Origin: Rhodococcus sp. 14-2483-1-2
GTDB lineage: Bacteria > Actinomycetota > Actinomycetes > Mycobacteriales > Mycobacteriaceae
Assembly (NCBI RefSeq): GCF_002259405.1
Contig: NZ_NPFW01000022.1
Location: forward strand, 620,001 to 684,000
DNA: 64,000 bases
Direction: 5' to 3'
The notes below the pieces were generated by a model. The model was given only the letters and a program-made list of their open reading frames with translations, did no database searches and was not told the DNA's origin. The position numbers and the translations under genes are program-made. This document shows, one piece after another, positions 8,540 through 18,371 of this stretch (position 1 is its first letter; the number at the start of each line of letters is the position of its first letter).

Positions 8540-9747
8540 GCGAGATTCCGGGACTGCTCCGGCGCGGTGCCGACGCCTCGGTCGGCAAGACCAAGAGCCA
8601 ACGCGTCGCCGACGACGTCGCAGATCGACTGGTCTCGCTCGACGCGACCGAACTCGGCTCTCGGGCGCTGACGAACATGATCGAGACGATGTACGAAAAC
8701 GGTTGGCAGCCCATGGATCTCGTGCACGTCGTGCGGCGTCAGCACACGGTGGCCGTGGCCGATCTCGCTGCCGCGGTATTGCTGCATCAGGCCGATCTCA
8801 CCGACGCCGCCTCTCGGGCCCCACAGGACTGGGTGGATCAGATGTCCACGGTCTGTGAGCAGTTCCCGAAGGTTGCGGCCCGGGTCGAGGCCACGCCCGA
8901 TTTCCTGACCGCGTACCTGACGTCCTCCGGTAAGACCGATTACATCGCGGCCAGTGATCAGTGGCTCGACGTACTCACCCTGCTCGGTCGATGGCAGACA
9001 CTCCCCCGGTGGCCTCAGCTCGGCCCCAAGCCGTCCCAGTGGCCGCGCACTCGTCCCACGGTGTCGGGTGTCGCCGGCTCCGACTCCCCGAACACCAAGA
9101 TGCTGAGCAAGATTCGCGGTCTACTGGCCAAGGCCGACGCCACGGACTTCGAGGAGGAGGCCGAGACGCTCACGGCCAAGGCGCAGGAGTTGATGACGCG
9201 CTACTCCATCGACACCATGTTGCTCTCCCAGGGCCACATCGATATTCACGGCCGACGCGTTCATGTCGACGGTCCGCATGCCCCGGCCAAGGCGCAGCTG
9301 TTGCACGTGGTCGGAACCGCCAACCGCGTCAAGGCGATCTGGGATCCGGAGTTCGCCGTCGCCACCTTGGTCGGAGCTCCGGTGGACGTGGAACAGACCG
9401 AGTTGCTGTTCACCTCTCTGCTGGTTCAGGCAACGCGCGCCCTCGGACATTCGCCGCAGGCGAAGAAGCGCAAGAAGGCCGGATCGGCGGCGTTCGGCAA
9501 GGCATTCCTGTACGCGTACGCCATCCGTATCGGAGACCGTCTGACCGACGCCGACGCGCACGCCCTGGAGGAGGCGCGTCACGAATCAGGTGATCTGCTA
9601 CCGATTCTCGCCGCGCAGACCGTCGCCGTCGAAGCCGAATTCGATCGATTGTTCCCTACGGCGAAGCCGATGCGCGGTCCACGCCTGGACGCCGAGGGAT
9701 GGGATTCGGGCCAGGCCGCGGCGGATCGTGCGGATCTCTCGCGCTGA
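8536..9747 (+). CDS. DUF2786 domain protein
   Basis: 403 residues. A DUF2786 segment is recognisable at about residues 188-230 (KMLSKIRGLLAKADATDFEE, then EAETLTAKAQELMTRYSID). The N-terminal 180 residues are helical and of unknown fold, while the C-terminal part has a lysine patch (QAKKRKKAGSAAFGKAF). There is no signal peptide or membrane segment, so it is cytoplasmic. Function is unknown. It is translationally coupled to the YaaA-like gene (ATGA) and followed 42 bases later by mgtE on the same strand. Coupling to YaaA suggests a shared stress or metal role, which is inference only. Confidence 0.78.
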   Translation: MSEIPGLLRRGADASVGKTKSQRVADDVADRLVSLDATELGSRALTNMIETMYENGWQPMDLVHVVRRQHTVAVADLAAAVLLHQADLTDAASRAPQDWVDQMSTVCEQFPKVAARVEATPDFLTAYLTSSGKTDYIAASDQWLDVLTLLGRWQTLPRWPQLGPKPSQWPRTRPTVSGVAGSDSPNTKMLSKIRGLLAKADATDFEEEAETLTAKAQELMTRYSIDTMLLSQGHIDIHGRRVHVDGPHAPAKAQLLHVVGTANRVKAIWDPEFAVATLVGAPVDVEQTELLFTSLLVQATRALGHSPQAKKRKKAGSAAFGKAFLYAYAIRIGDRLTDADAHALEEARHESGDLLPILAAQTVAVEAEFDRLFPTAKPMRGPRLDAEGWDSGQAAADRADLSR

Positions 9748-9789
9748 GGTATGTGAGTCGACCGCCCGTTCGCAAGGCAAAATGGTTCT

Positions 9790-11136
9790 GTGCCCGAAAC
9801 TCTCGACGACATCATGACGCGAACGTCCGAACTCCTGACCGACCGTGACATGGCCGCACTGTCCACTCTGATGGCCGAGCTGTCGACGACCGATGCGGTG
9901 CGCGTGCTCGAGCGTGTCGACTCGTCCCGACGCGCGGTGTTGTTTCGCCTTCTGCCCAAGGACGAGGCGGTGGCGGTCTTCGAGCGCTTCGACGCCACCG
10001 TTCGCGGTGAGTTGTTCGAGAGTCTTCGCAGCTACGATGTGATCGCTCTGTTCGAGGAACTCGACCCGGACGACCGTGTCGAATTGCTCGACGAACTCCC
10101 CTCCAACGTCGCGCATCGACTGTTGGTGGGCTTGTCCCCCGACGAACGCGCACTCACCGCCCCCATGCTGGGATACGACCGCAGATCGGTCGGCCGCCGC
10201 ATGAGTCCGGAGTTCGTTCGGCTACGGACCGCTGCGACCGCCGGCGACGCCCTCGATGCCGTGCGTCGTACCGGCTCGGACGCCGAGTCGGTGTACCTGT
10301 TGCCGATCACCGACGATCACCGCACTCTGTTGGGGGTGGTGACGCTCGCCGATCTGGCGACAGCGGCACCGAGCACTCCGGTCGGCGATCTGTACTCGGA
10401 TCATCCGGTGGTCGAGGCCGATTCGTCGGCGGAGGAGGCTGCACGGCTGTGCTTCGAGCACCGTAGTCCTGCGGTGGTGGTGGTCGATTCCGAGCAACGG
10501 CTGATCGGCATTCTCACGCTCGAGCAGTCCTCTCGAATCCTGGAAGAAGCCGAGGACGAGGACGCTGCTCGCGCGGGTGGCTCCGAGCCGCTGCGTCGGC
10601 CGTATCTGTCGACGCCGGTGCTGTCCATCGTTCGCTCTCGCGTGGTGTGGTTGCTGGTGCTCGCGGTGTCGGCCATCCTCACGGTGCAGGTTCTCGAGAT
10701 CTTCGAGCACGCGCTCGCCGCAGTCGTCACTCTCGCGCTGTTCATTCCGCTGCTGACCGGAACCGGCGGCAACACCGGCTCGCAGGCCGCGACCACTGTC
10801 ACGCGGGCGCTCGCGCTGGGTGACGTGCGACCGCGGGACATCGCCGCGGTGCTCTTTCGCGAGGTTCGGGTCGGAGCGACGATGGGTGCGATGCTCGGCA
10901 CCTTGGGCTTCGTCATCGCCGGGCTCGTCTACGACTGGCACCTCGGGGTCGTCATCGGAACGACGCTGCTGTCGATCTGCACGCTCGCGGCGACGGTCGG
11001 CGGCGCGATGCCGCTGATCGCGAAGAAGATCGGGGTGGATCCGGCGGTCTTCTCGACGCCTTTCATCTCCACCTTTTGCGATGCGACGGGGTTGATCGTC
11101 TACTTCCTCATCGCGAAGGCCGTACTGGGCGTGTGA
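9790..11136 (+). CDS. mgtE: Magnesium transporter MgtE
   Basis: 448 residues from GTG. Domain order is the MgtE one: N-terminal superhelical domain with repeats of RVDSSRRAVLFRLLPKDEAV type (about 5-130), paired CBS domains (about 135-255), a plug helix, and a five-segment membrane domain (about 275-448) including GTGGNTGSQAATTVTRALALG, the conserved pore signature. It is a magnesium-gated cation channel of the cytoplasmic membrane. I see no M-box riboswitch; only 42 bases separate it from the preceding gene. It is convergent with efpA, 13 bases apart. Confidence 0.95.
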   Translation: MPETLDDIMTRTSELLTDRDMAALSTLMAELSTTDAVRVLERVDSSRRAVLFRLLPKDEAVAVFERFDATVRGELFESLRSYDVIALFEELDPDDRVELLDELPSNVAHRLLVGLSPDERALTAPMLGYDRRSVGRRMSPEFVRLRTAATAGDALDAVRRTGSDAESVYLLPITDDHRTLLGVVTLADLATAAPSTPVGDLYSDHPVVEADSSAEEAARLCFEHRSPAVVVVDSEQRLIGILTLEQSSRILEEAEDEDAARAGGSEPLRRPYLSTPVLSIVRSRVVWLLVLAVSAILTVQVLEIFEHALAAVVTLALFIPLLTGTGGNTGSQAATTVTRALALGDVRPRDIAAVLFREVRVGATMGAMLGTLGFVIAGLVYDWHLGVVIGTTLLSICTLAATVGGAMPLIAKKIGVDPAVFSTPFISTFCDATGLIVYFLIAKAVLGV

Positions 11137-11149
11137 TCAGCCCTGCTCG

Positions 11150-12652
11150 TCAGCCTTTCTGGGCGCTTTCCTGCGCAGCCTGGGCCTGAGCGACCTGCTG
11201 CGGGGTGAAACGAATGAACACCGCAGCGATTCCCGCGACCACGGCGCAGACGGCGCAGCAGAACAACGCGAACATGTAGCCCGAGCTCAACGCATCGAGT
11301 TGGGTGTCGTTCATCAGCGTCGCCGGTCCCGAGATGCCGCCCAGGGACAGGGTGCGCGAGGTCACCAGCGCGCCGATGACGGCCAGCGCGAGCGGCCCGC
11401 CGAGGGTCTGAGCAACCAGGGCGATAGCGGTCAACGGGCCGATCTCGGTGGGGCTCACTCCGGCGATGGCGCACAGCGGGAGTGGCACGACCGTCAGGCC
11501 GACGCCGAATCCGATGCCGATGACGGGGAAGAACAGTCCGGGGAAGTACGACGAATCCGCGTTCATCGTCGCGACCGACACCATCAGCCACCCGACCATG
11601 ATCACGGCACCGCTCAGAATCAGCCACCGTGGGGCGATGCGGGTCACCAGCTGCGAGGCCAGGAATGCGGCGGCACCGAGCCCGAAGGCGAACGGCACGA
11701 ACGCCAGGCCCGCGTGCAAGGGGCTGTATCCCAGGATGTCCTGAACGAACAGAGCCACGTACGCGGCGAGGCAGAACATCACGCCACCGGCGAAGAAGAT
11801 GGCCACGAACGTCGCCACTCGGTCTCGGCTGCCGAACAGCGAGAACGGGAGCAGCGGGTTGTCGGCGCGTCGCTCCACCATCAGGAACAGCCCGAGGAAG
11901 AGCAGGCCGGCGATCAGCGAGACGATGACGATCGGATTGGTCCAGCCCAGTTCGGTGCCCTCGCTCAATGCCAGCACCACGCCGGTGCAGCCGAGCGTCG
12001 CCAGAATCGCTCCCGGCACGTCGAGCGGTAGCTTCGCCCCCACCGTCTCCTGCAGCGACACGACCGCGAGCACCACGATGACGACACCGATCGGCACGTT
12101 GATCAGGAAGATCCACCGCCACGACACCTCGGTCAACGCACCGCCGATGATGAGCCCGGCGATGGAGCCGACACCGGTCATGGCCGCGTAGATCGCGATG
12201 GCCTGGTTTCGTACCGGGCCCGGCGCGAAGGTGGTCGCCACCAGCGCGAACGCCGTCGGCGACGCCACCGCGGCACCTACACCCTGGAGAGCGCGCGCCG
12301 CTACCAACGTCGCCTCGTTGACCGCGAGCCCGCACAGCAGGGATGCGACGGTGAACAGCACAACGCCGGCCAGGAACATCTTCTTTCGGCCGAAGGCGTC
12401 ACCGAGTCTGCCGCCGAGGAGCATCAGCCCACCGAAGGCGAGGGCATACGACGTGAGCACCCAGTTGCGTCCGGCATCGGACAGACCAAGATCGGCCTGC
12501 AACGGTGCCAGAGCGAGGTTGGCGACCGTGCCGTCGAGCACCACCATCAACTGCAGGCCGCTCAGGACGATGATCGCCAACCCGAACGCTCGGGTCGTCA
12601 CCGGGTACTTGACCTCGGTACTGGAGGTATCGGACATCGATGATTCAGGCAC
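11150..12652 (-). CDS. efpA: EfpA-type MFS efflux pump
   Basis: 500 residues. The sequence LDGTVANLALAPLQADLGLS and then SDAGRNWVLTSYALAFGG, LGGRLGDAFGRKKMF, and near the C-terminus LMNDTQLDAL and FTPQQVAQAQ closely match the pattern of mycobacterial EfpA, a 14-segment DHA2 exporter linked to drug tolerance and lipid handling. The GTG start overlaps the cysG stop (GTGCCTGA); an ATG lies five codons in. The cysG-efpA adjacency is the same as in M. tuberculosis, supporting orthology. It closes a long minus-strand run. Confidence 0.88.
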   Translation of the reverse strand: MPESSMSDTSSTEVKYPVTTRAFGLAIIVLSGLQLMVVLDGTVANLALAPLQADLGLSDAGRNWVLTSYALAFGGLMLLGGRLGDAFGRKKMFLAGVVLFTVASLLCGLAVNEATLVAARALQGVGAAVASPTAFALVATTFAPGPVRNQAIAIYAAMTGVGSIAGLIIGGALTEVSWRWIFLINVPIGVVIVVLAVVSLQETVGAKLPLDVPGAILATLGCTGVVLALSEGTELGWTNPIVIVSLIAGLLFLGLFLMVERRADNPLLPFSLFGSRDRVATFVAIFFAGGVMFCLAAYVALFVQDILGYSPLHAGLAFVPFAFGLGAAAFLASQLVTRIAPRWLILSGAVIMVGWLMVSVATMNADSSYFPGLFFPVIGIGFGVGLTVVPLPLCAIAGVSPTEIGPLTAIALVAQTLGGPLALAVIGALVTSRTLSLGGISGPATLMNDTQLDALSSGYMFALFCCAVCAVVAGIAAVFIRFTPQQVAQAQAAQESAQKG

Positions 12653-13880
12653 GGGCGTTCACGTTACCGGCGTGTACAGAGAAACCGGCAACGGTTCCGA
12701 TGACCACGATCGCCGGAGGCCTGATCTCCGCATCGCGAACCGCATCGGCGACGGTGCTCAGAGTCGCGCGAACTTCACGCTGGGTGCGCATGGTGCCTTC
12801 CTGAACGACGATCACCGGGGTGTCGGACGGCCGGCCACCGGCGATGAGAACGTCGGCGAACTTCCCGATGCGTTCGACGGCCATCAGCAACACGATGGTG
12901 CCCTTGAGCTTGGCGAGCGCGTTCCAGTCGACGAGCGAATCGGGATGGTCGGGTGCCACGTGGCCGCTGACGACGACGAACTCGTGAGTCACGGCGCGAT
13001 GCGTCACCGGGATGCCTGCGGACGAGGGCACCGAGATGGCGCTGGTGATACCGGGCACCACGGTCACCGGGATTCCCTCGGCAGCCAGCGCTTCGAGCTC
13101 CTCGTATCCCCGCCCGAACACGTAGGGATCGCCGCCCTTGAGCCGGACGACGAATTTGCCTGCCTTCGCGCCGTCGATCAGCGCCTGGTTGATCGCTTCC
13201 TGCGCCATCGCGCGGCCGTACGGAATCTTCGAGGCATCGATGACCTCCACGTGCGGACCCAGTTCGGCCAACAGTTCGGGCGGTGCGAGCCGATCGGCCA
13301 CCACGACGTCGGCGTAGGCGAGCAGCCTGCGCCCGCGGACCGTGATGAGGTCCGGATCGCCGGGTCCGCCACCGACCAGCGCGACGCCCGTCAACGGCGC
13401 ATGGGCCGAGTCGGCAACCACACCGGACTGCAGGGCTTCGACGACGGCATTGCGTACCGCGGCCGATCGACGGTGTTCGCCGCCCGCGAGGACACCGAGG
13501 GTCAGCCCGTCCCATTCGGCCGACGCCGGGGTGACCGCGGTGCCGTCCTTGGCGATGTCGGCTCGCACGCAGAAGATCTTGGACGCGGTGGCCTCGGCGA
13601 CGATGGCGATGTTGGTCTCGGCCTCGTCGGTGCACGCGACGGCGTACCAGGCGTCGGCGAGGTCGCCCTCGCGATAGTCGCGCAACTCCATGCTCACCTG
13701 ACCGGCCGTCGCCATCGCCTCCACAGCGGGCGTTGCCTCCCGGGTGATGACGTGTACCTCTGCACCGCAGGAGATCAGCAACGGCAATCGACGCTGCGCG
13801 ACGGTGCCGCCACCGACCACGACGACGCGTCGACCTTCCAGATTGAGGCCGACCAGATAGGGAGAGTCAGTCGCGTTCAC
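12645..13880 (-). CDS. cysG: Siroheme synthase-type bifunctional precorrin-2 dehydrogenase / uroporphyrinogen-III methyltransferase
   Basis: 411 residues from GTG 13880. The N-terminal domain (about 1-150) has the NAD-binding motif VVVVGGGTVAQRRLPLL and the sirohydrochlorin ferrochelatase/dehydrogenase fold; the C-terminal domain (about 160-405) is a SAM-dependent methyltransferase with VALVGGGPGDPDLITVRG, RLKGGDPYVFGRG and VVPGITSAISVPSSAGIPVT. It turns uroporphyrinogen III into precorrin-2 and onward, feeding siroheme and B12. A longer frame starting at 13925 would overlap the ABC-F gene; the GTG 11 bases after that gene's stop is preferred. Confidence 0.93.
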   Translation of the reverse strand: MNATDSPYLVGLNLEGRRVVVVGGGTVAQRRLPLLISCGAEVHVITREATPAVEAMATAGQVSMELRDYREGDLADAWYAVACTDEAETNIAIVAEATASKIFCVRADIAKDGTAVTPASAEWDGLTLGVLAGGEHRRSAAVRNAVVEALQSGVVADSAHAPLTGVALVGGGPGDPDLITVRGRRLLAYADVVVADRLAPPELLAELGPHVEVIDASKIPYGRAMAQEAINQALIDGAKAGKFVVRLKGGDPYVFGRGYEELEALAAEGIPVTVVPGITSAISVPSSAGIPVTHRAVTHEFVVVSGHVAPDHPDSLVDWNALAKLKGTIVLLMAVERIGKFADVLIAGGRPSDTPVIVVQEGTMRTQREVRATLSTVADAVRDAEIRPPAIVVIGTVAGFSVHAGNVNARA

Positions 13881-13891
13881 GAGAGGAAACG

Positions 13892-15574
13892 CTACCGCGC
13901 GCGCTGCACCCGCTTTTCGTCCCATACGGGCTCATCGGATTCGTAGGCCTGACCGGTGCTGCCGAACACGAGGAATCGGTCGAAGCTGCGAGCGAACCAC
14001 CGGTCGTGGGTCACGGCGATGACGGTGCCGTCGAACGCTGCGATCGCGTCTTCGAGTGCGTCTGCGGACATCAGGTCGAGGTTGTCGGTCGGCTCGTCGA
14101 GCAGCAACAGGGTGGCACCGGAGAGTTCGAGCAGCAGAATCTGGACGCGCGCTTGCTGGCCTCCGGAGAGATTGTCGTACGACTGTTCGGCGGCGCGGGC
14201 CAGACCGTAGCGGTCCAGTGCCCGGCCGGCAGCCTCTCGGCCCATGCCGTCGCGGTGTTCGTTGCCCATGTGCAAGATGTCGAGGAGCGTGTTGCCCGCG
14301 AGATCCGGCCGAGTGTGGGTCTGCGCGAACAGGCCGGGCCGAACACGAGCGCCGAGCACCGCGGTGCCGGTGTGTGGAACCGGATCGAGGGCCAGTTCCT
14401 GAACCGGCTCGTGTTCCTTCTCCGGATCCGTACCACCGTTGGCGAGCAACCGCAGGAAGTGCGATTTGCCGGAACCGTTGGAACCCAGCACCGCAACGCG
14501 GTCTCCGTACCAGATCTCGGTGTCGAAGGGCTTCATCAGTCCGGTCAGTTCCAGAGCCGTACACACCAATGCGCGCTTGGCTGTTCGGCCGCCACGCAGA
14601 CGAACGGTGACGTGCTGCTTCAACGGCACCGCTTCCGGCGGTCCGGCCTCCTCGAACTTGGCCAACCGAGTCTGGGACGCGTGGTAGCGAGCAGCGACCC
14701 CGTCGTTGAACTTGGCCTTCTCCCGCAGGCGCAGCACCAGTGCCCGGAGTTTGACCAGTTCCTCGTCCCACCGGCGTCGCAGTTCGTCGAGCCGAGCATT
14801 CCGGTCCTCACGCGCAGCGTGATACGTCGCGAACCCGCCGCCGTGCACCCACGAGGTGGCACCGCTGACGCCCGGTTCCAGCGTCACGATCCGATTCGCG
14901 GCGTTGGCGATGAGCTCCCGGTCGTGGCTGATGAACAGGACGGACTTGTCGGAATCGCGAATGGTCGCTTCGAGCCAGCGCTTGCCCGGCACATCGAGGT
15001 AGTTGTCCGGCTCGTCGAGAAGCAACAGATTGTCGGTGCCGGCGAACAACGCTTCGAGTACGAGGCGTTTCTGCTCACCGCCACTGAGGGTCGACGCAGC
15101 GCGCCACTTCGCGCGGTCGAACGGCATTCCGAGTGCTGCCGTGGTGACCTTGTCCCAGAACGGCTCGAGGTCGTAACCGCCGACATCGCCCCAATCCGAC
15201 AGGGCCTGTGCGTATTTCATCTGGGTCTTCTCGTCGTCGACCTCGATCATCGTGTTCTCGGCTGCGTCCAATGCCGCCGCGGCCGTTCGCACGGCCGGGG
15301 ACGCGACCGACAGCAACAGATCACGCACGGTCGAGTCGTCGCGCAGCTGGCCGACGAACTGCCGCATCACCCCGAGCGAACCGGAGCTCGACACCGCCCC
15401 CTCGTCCGGGGTCTCGTCACCCGCGATGATCCGCGTCAGCGTCGTCTTGCCGGTTCCGTTGGGCCCGATCAGGGCGGTCTTGGCACCGTCGCCGACCCGA
15501 AACCCGACACCGTTGAGCAGCTGCCGTCCGTCGGGCAGGAAGTAGACGATGTCGTTCAGTTCGAGGTGGGCCAC
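13892..15574 (-). CDS. ABC-F family ATPase
   Basis: 560 residues with two tandem nucleotide-binding domains and no membrane segments, the ABC-F plan. Domain 1: Walker A GPNGTGKTT, signature LSGGEQKR, Walker B LLLLDEPDNYLD, switch FISHDRE. Domain 2: Walker A GSNGSGKSH, signature LSGGQQARV, Walker B LLLLDEPTDNLD, switch AVTHDRW. The linker (about 245-315) is charged and helical. ABC-F proteins act on the ribosome, in translation control or antibiotic protection; which one cannot be told here. Domain 1 has DEPDNYLD where most ABC-F proteins have DEPTNHLD. It sits between phoD-like and cysG on the same strand. Confidence 0.9.
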   Translation of the reverse strand: MAHLELNDIVYFLPDGRQLLNGVGFRVGDGAKTALIGPNGTGKTTLTRIIAGDETPDEGAVSSSGSLGVMRQFVGQLRDDSTVRDLLLSVASPAVRTAAAALDAAENTMIEVDDEKTQMKYAQALSDWGDVGGYDLEPFWDKVTTAALGMPFDRAKWRAASTLSGGEQKRLVLEALFAGTDNLLLLDEPDNYLDVPGKRWLEATIRDSDKSVLFISHDRELIANAANRIVTLEPGVSGATSWVHGGGFATYHAAREDRNARLDELRRRWDEELVKLRALVLRLREKAKFNDGVAARYHASQTRLAKFEEAGPPEAVPLKQHVTVRLRGGRTAKRALVCTALELTGLMKPFDTEIWYGDRVAVLGSNGSGKSHFLRLLANGGTDPEKEHEPVQELALDPVPHTGTAVLGARVRPGLFAQTHTRPDLAGNTLLDILHMGNEHRDGMGREAAGRALDRYGLARAAEQSYDNLSGGQQARVQILLLELSGATLLLLDEPTDNLDLMSADALEDAIAAFDGTVIAVTHDRWFARSFDRFLVFGSTGQAYESDEPVWDEKRVQRAR

Positions 15575-15627
15575 AACGAACCAGCCAACCTCATCGGCCC
15601 GGCGATGGCCAATCGTTTACTCGACCA

Positions 15628-17295
15628 CTAGGCGAGGGCCAGGGTCGACGTCTCGGTGAGCACCTGCTTGCCCGCATCGTCGACGTGGGCGTGGTGCACC
15701 CGCAACCGCGCGGAGTCGCCGTGCAGGGTCAGCAGCATGACGCCGTTGGCGAACCACGGACCGGCCTCGGCCTCCCATTCGACACCGGACGGGCCCACGT
15801 GGGCCGCGCGCGCGAGCTTGGACAGAATTCGGGCGGCGGGACGCTTGATGGCCAACTTGTTGACCGCACGAATCGGCAGATCGAGCGGATTGCGGAACGG
15901 CGACATGGTGAGCTGATACGTGGCCGGTACCGCGCGCCCGCCGACCCCGAAGTCCGCGTTCGCCACGTAGGAGCAGTGGACGTCGCCCGAGAGCCACATG
16001 ATCGAGGCGGGTGTGTTCTCGCCGCGGGAGAGCTCACGCGTCAACGCCGCCATGTCGTTGAACGAGTTGGTGAAGGCAGCCCAGTGTTCCAGGTCCAGGC
16101 CGATTCGCATCTTCTCGGCCACCTTGGCCGGCATCGACCCCCAACTGCCCTGCGCCACAGCCTCGTTCCACTGTTCGAGGTAATGCAGGGCGGGCAGCAT
16201 GAGGTAGGGCAACGACGACCCGAACAGCAGGTGCCGGGGGCTGGCTTCGAGTGCGCGGTCGCGTACCCACGCCCACTCCTTCTCGTCGACCATTTCTCTG
16301 TTGTCCGGATCCAGGTTTCGAGAGCAGCGCGAATCGATCATGATCAGCCGCGTGTCGCCGAAGTCGCGATAGAAGCTCCAGCGTCCGGTTTCGGGCTTGC
16401 GGTCGACCCGTATCGCGAAGTCGGACAACAACTTCTCTCGTTCGGCGTCGGTGTCGGCCGACCGAACCGCGGCGTACATCTCGTCCTGCGCCAACTCCTT
16501 GGGCGAGAGGTTGCCCAGGTGCTGGTACACCCAGTACGACGAATATGCGCCGACCACGCGATCGTTCCACCACGGCCGTGTCACGATGTCGCGACGCCAC
16601 GAAGCGGACGAGTTCCAGTCGTCGCGCAGATCGTGGTCGTCGAGGATCATGCACGACGGGATACTCGCCATCAGGGTCCGTACCGGCTCGAGTCCCCACG
16701 ATTCCCGGTACAGCCAGGAGTACTCCTCGAAATCGCAGATCTCGTTCTCGGCGTCGGTCCCGATCGCACTGGAGGGACCCTCGCCCGAGCGTCGGCGCGC
16801 CTGGAGCCGTTCGACGATCTCCGGCGACGGGTCGTCGGCGTAGACCTGGTCACCGAGGAGCAGCAACGCCTGCGGCCACCGACTCGGATCCTGCTCGATC
16901 AGCGCGTTCCCCAGCCCGGCCAAGGCGTCGGCCCCGATCTGCTTCAAGGATTCGTCGCTGTAGTTGTCGCCCCGTCGACACGATCCGAAGGCGAGGGTGA
17001 CAGGTCCCTCGGCGTCGACGGTGTGGATGGCGGCCGTCCGACCCTCCGGCGGCCACACGCGACGGTCCTCGACGAACACCTCGTAGGTCACCGTGGCGTT
17101 GGCCGGTAGTCCCTCGAGCGGCACCAGCGCGTAGTGGTGGCCGTGCACTCCCCACGTCCGCTCGGAACCCCGGACGCCGGCGTCGGTGACGACCGAAATC
17201 GTCGCCGATTCGGCCATCTCGAACCACAGGGTCGCCGTCTCGGTACCGACGTACCGAACGATCGGGCCGAGTAGGACGGTGCTGTCGGAAGTCAT
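15628..17295 (-). CDS. PhoD-like alkaline phosphatase family protein
   Basis: 555 residues from ATG 17295 (an in-frame GTG at 17304 would add three). The PhoD-like metallophosphatase pattern is clear: LAFGSCRRGDNYSD, ALLLLGDQVYADDPSPE, MILDDHDLRDDW, LIMIDSRCSRN and MWLSGDVHCSYVAN supply the metal-binding Asp, Asn and His ligands. An N-terminal beta domain (about 1-100) precedes it. Unlike secreted PhoD, no Tat or Sec signal peptide is visible, so the protein is probably cytoplasmic. The substrate is unknown. It lies 57 bases after the alcohol dehydrogenase gene in the run downstream of the B12 genes. Confidence 0.85.
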   Translation of the reverse strand: MTSDSTVLLGPIVRYVGTETATLWFEMAESATISVVTDAGVRGSERTWGVHGHHYALVPLEGLPANATVTYEVFVEDRRVWPPEGRTAAIHTVDAEGPVTLAFGSCRRGDNYSDESLKQIGADALAGLGNALIEQDPSRWPQALLLLGDQVYADDPSPEIVERLQARRRSGEGPSSAIGTDAENEICDFEEYSWLYRESWGLEPVRTLMASIPSCMILDDHDLRDDWNSSASWRRDIVTRPWWNDRVVGAYSSYWVYQHLGNLSPKELAQDEMYAAVRSADTDAEREKLLSDFAIRVDRKPETGRWSFYRDFGDTRLIMIDSRCSRNLDPDNREMVDEKEWAWVRDRALEASPRHLLFGSSLPYLMLPALHYLEQWNEAVAQGSWGSMPAKVAEKMRIGLDLEHWAAFTNSFNDMAALTRELSRGENTPASIMWLSGDVHCSYVANADFGVGGRAVPATYQLTMSPFRNPLDLPIRAVNKLAIKRPAARILSKLARAAHVGPSGVEWEAEAGPWFANGVMLLTLHGDSARLRVHHAHVDDAGKQVLTETSTLALA

Positions 17296-17352
17296 TGGTT
17301 CCACATTGCCCGCGTCGGCCCGCTTTCGCCAGTCAGTGGCGCGGATCGGTTC

Positions 17353-18369
17353 TCACGAGCGGGCAGCGACCACGACCTTGCCCCGTACGTGCCCGGCCTC
17401 GACCAACCGATGCGCTTCGCGTAGCTGCTCGGCGTCGATCGGAGACAGAACCGTCGTGGCGGTGGTGCGCACCGAACCCGCATCGACGAGCTCGGCCACC
17501 CTGGTCAGCAGCTCGTGCTGGCGAATCAGATCCGGTGTGTCGTGCATCGGACGCGCGAACATGAACTCCCAGTGCCACGAGATCGCCTTCGTCTTCAGCG
17601 GGAGAACGTCGAGCGTCTCGGGATCGTCGATCGCGACTATCTGTCCGAACGGCGTCAACAGGTCGGCGTAGATCTCGACCTGCCCGGAGGAATGGGCGGT
17701 GAACACGTAGTCGATGCCGTCCGGTGCCACTCGACGTACTTCGTCGCGAAGATCGCGGCGGTGATTCACGACGTCGGCTGCACCGAGAGAACGGACCCAC
17801 TCCACGGCGTCCTCGTCCGCTGCCGTCGCGATCACGCGTACGCCGGGAACGAGGGTCCGAAGAAGCTGCAGCACAACAGATCCCACACCTCCGGTGGCTC
17901 CCACCATCAGTAATGTTCCGGTGGTCTCGGCAGTGATGCGGAGCTTGTCGAACAGTCCTTCCCAGGCGGTGATCACGGTGAGCGGCAACGCCGCGGCCTG
18001 TGCGAAATCGAGGGTCGTCGGCTTCTTCGCCACGATGCGTTCGTCCACCGCATGGAACTGCGAGTCGGTCCCGGGTCTGCCGATGTCTCCCGCGTAGTAG
18101 ACCTCGTCCCCCGGTGCGAACATGGTGACGTCGGCACCGACGGCGCGCACCACACCAGCGGCGTCGAACCCGAGGACCTTCGGGACGCCCTGCGGGTCGC
18201 TGCCGGCACGGACCTTGACGTCCACCGGGTTCACCGACACCGCTCTCACGTCGACCAGCAGGTCTCGCGGCCCCGCGGTGGGCACGTCGATGACCACATC
18301 GGTGAGGCTGGCGGGATCGTCGATCGGAAGCGAGCGGGTGTAGGCAACGGCTTTCATCGTCTCGGTCAT
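17353..18369 (-). CDS. Zinc-type alcohol dehydrogenase family oxidoreductase (quinone oxidoreductase-like)
   Basis: 338 residues. Medium-chain dehydrogenase/reductase fold: N-terminal GroES-like domain with SVNPVDVKVRAG and GFDAAGVVRAVGADV, and an NADPH-binding Rossmann domain with LLMVGATGGVGSVVLQLLR. The pattern AGDIGRPGTDSQFHAVDER fits the adh_fam_1 subfamily. The structural-zinc cysteine cluster of classical alcohol dehydrogenases is absent, so it is likely a zinc-independent NADPH quinone or enone reductase. It starts only 2 bases after the CobE/CbiG-like gene stops, so it is almost certainly on the B12 transcript. Confidence 0.88.
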   Translation of the reverse strand: MTETMKAVAYTRSLPIDDPASLTDVVIDVPTAGPRDLLVDVRAVSVNPVDVKVRAGSDPQGVPKVLGFDAAGVVRAVGADVTMFAPGDEVYYAGDIGRPGTDSQFHAVDERIVAKKPTTLDFAQAAALPLTVITAWEGLFDKLRITAETTGTLLMVGATGGVGSVVLQLLRTLVPGVRVIATAADEDAVEWVRSLGAADVVNHRRDLRDEVRRVAPDGIDYVFTAHSSGQVEIYADLLTPFGQIVAIDDPETLDVLPLKTKAISWHWEFMFARPMHDTPDLIRQHELLTRVAELVDAGSVRTTATTVLSPIDAEQLREAHRLVEAGHVRGKVVVAARS

Positions 18370-18371
18370 AC

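Noticed and set aside
9748-9789. M-box magnesium riboswitch before mgtE
   Set aside because: Only 42 bases separate mgtE from the preceding gene, too short for the element.
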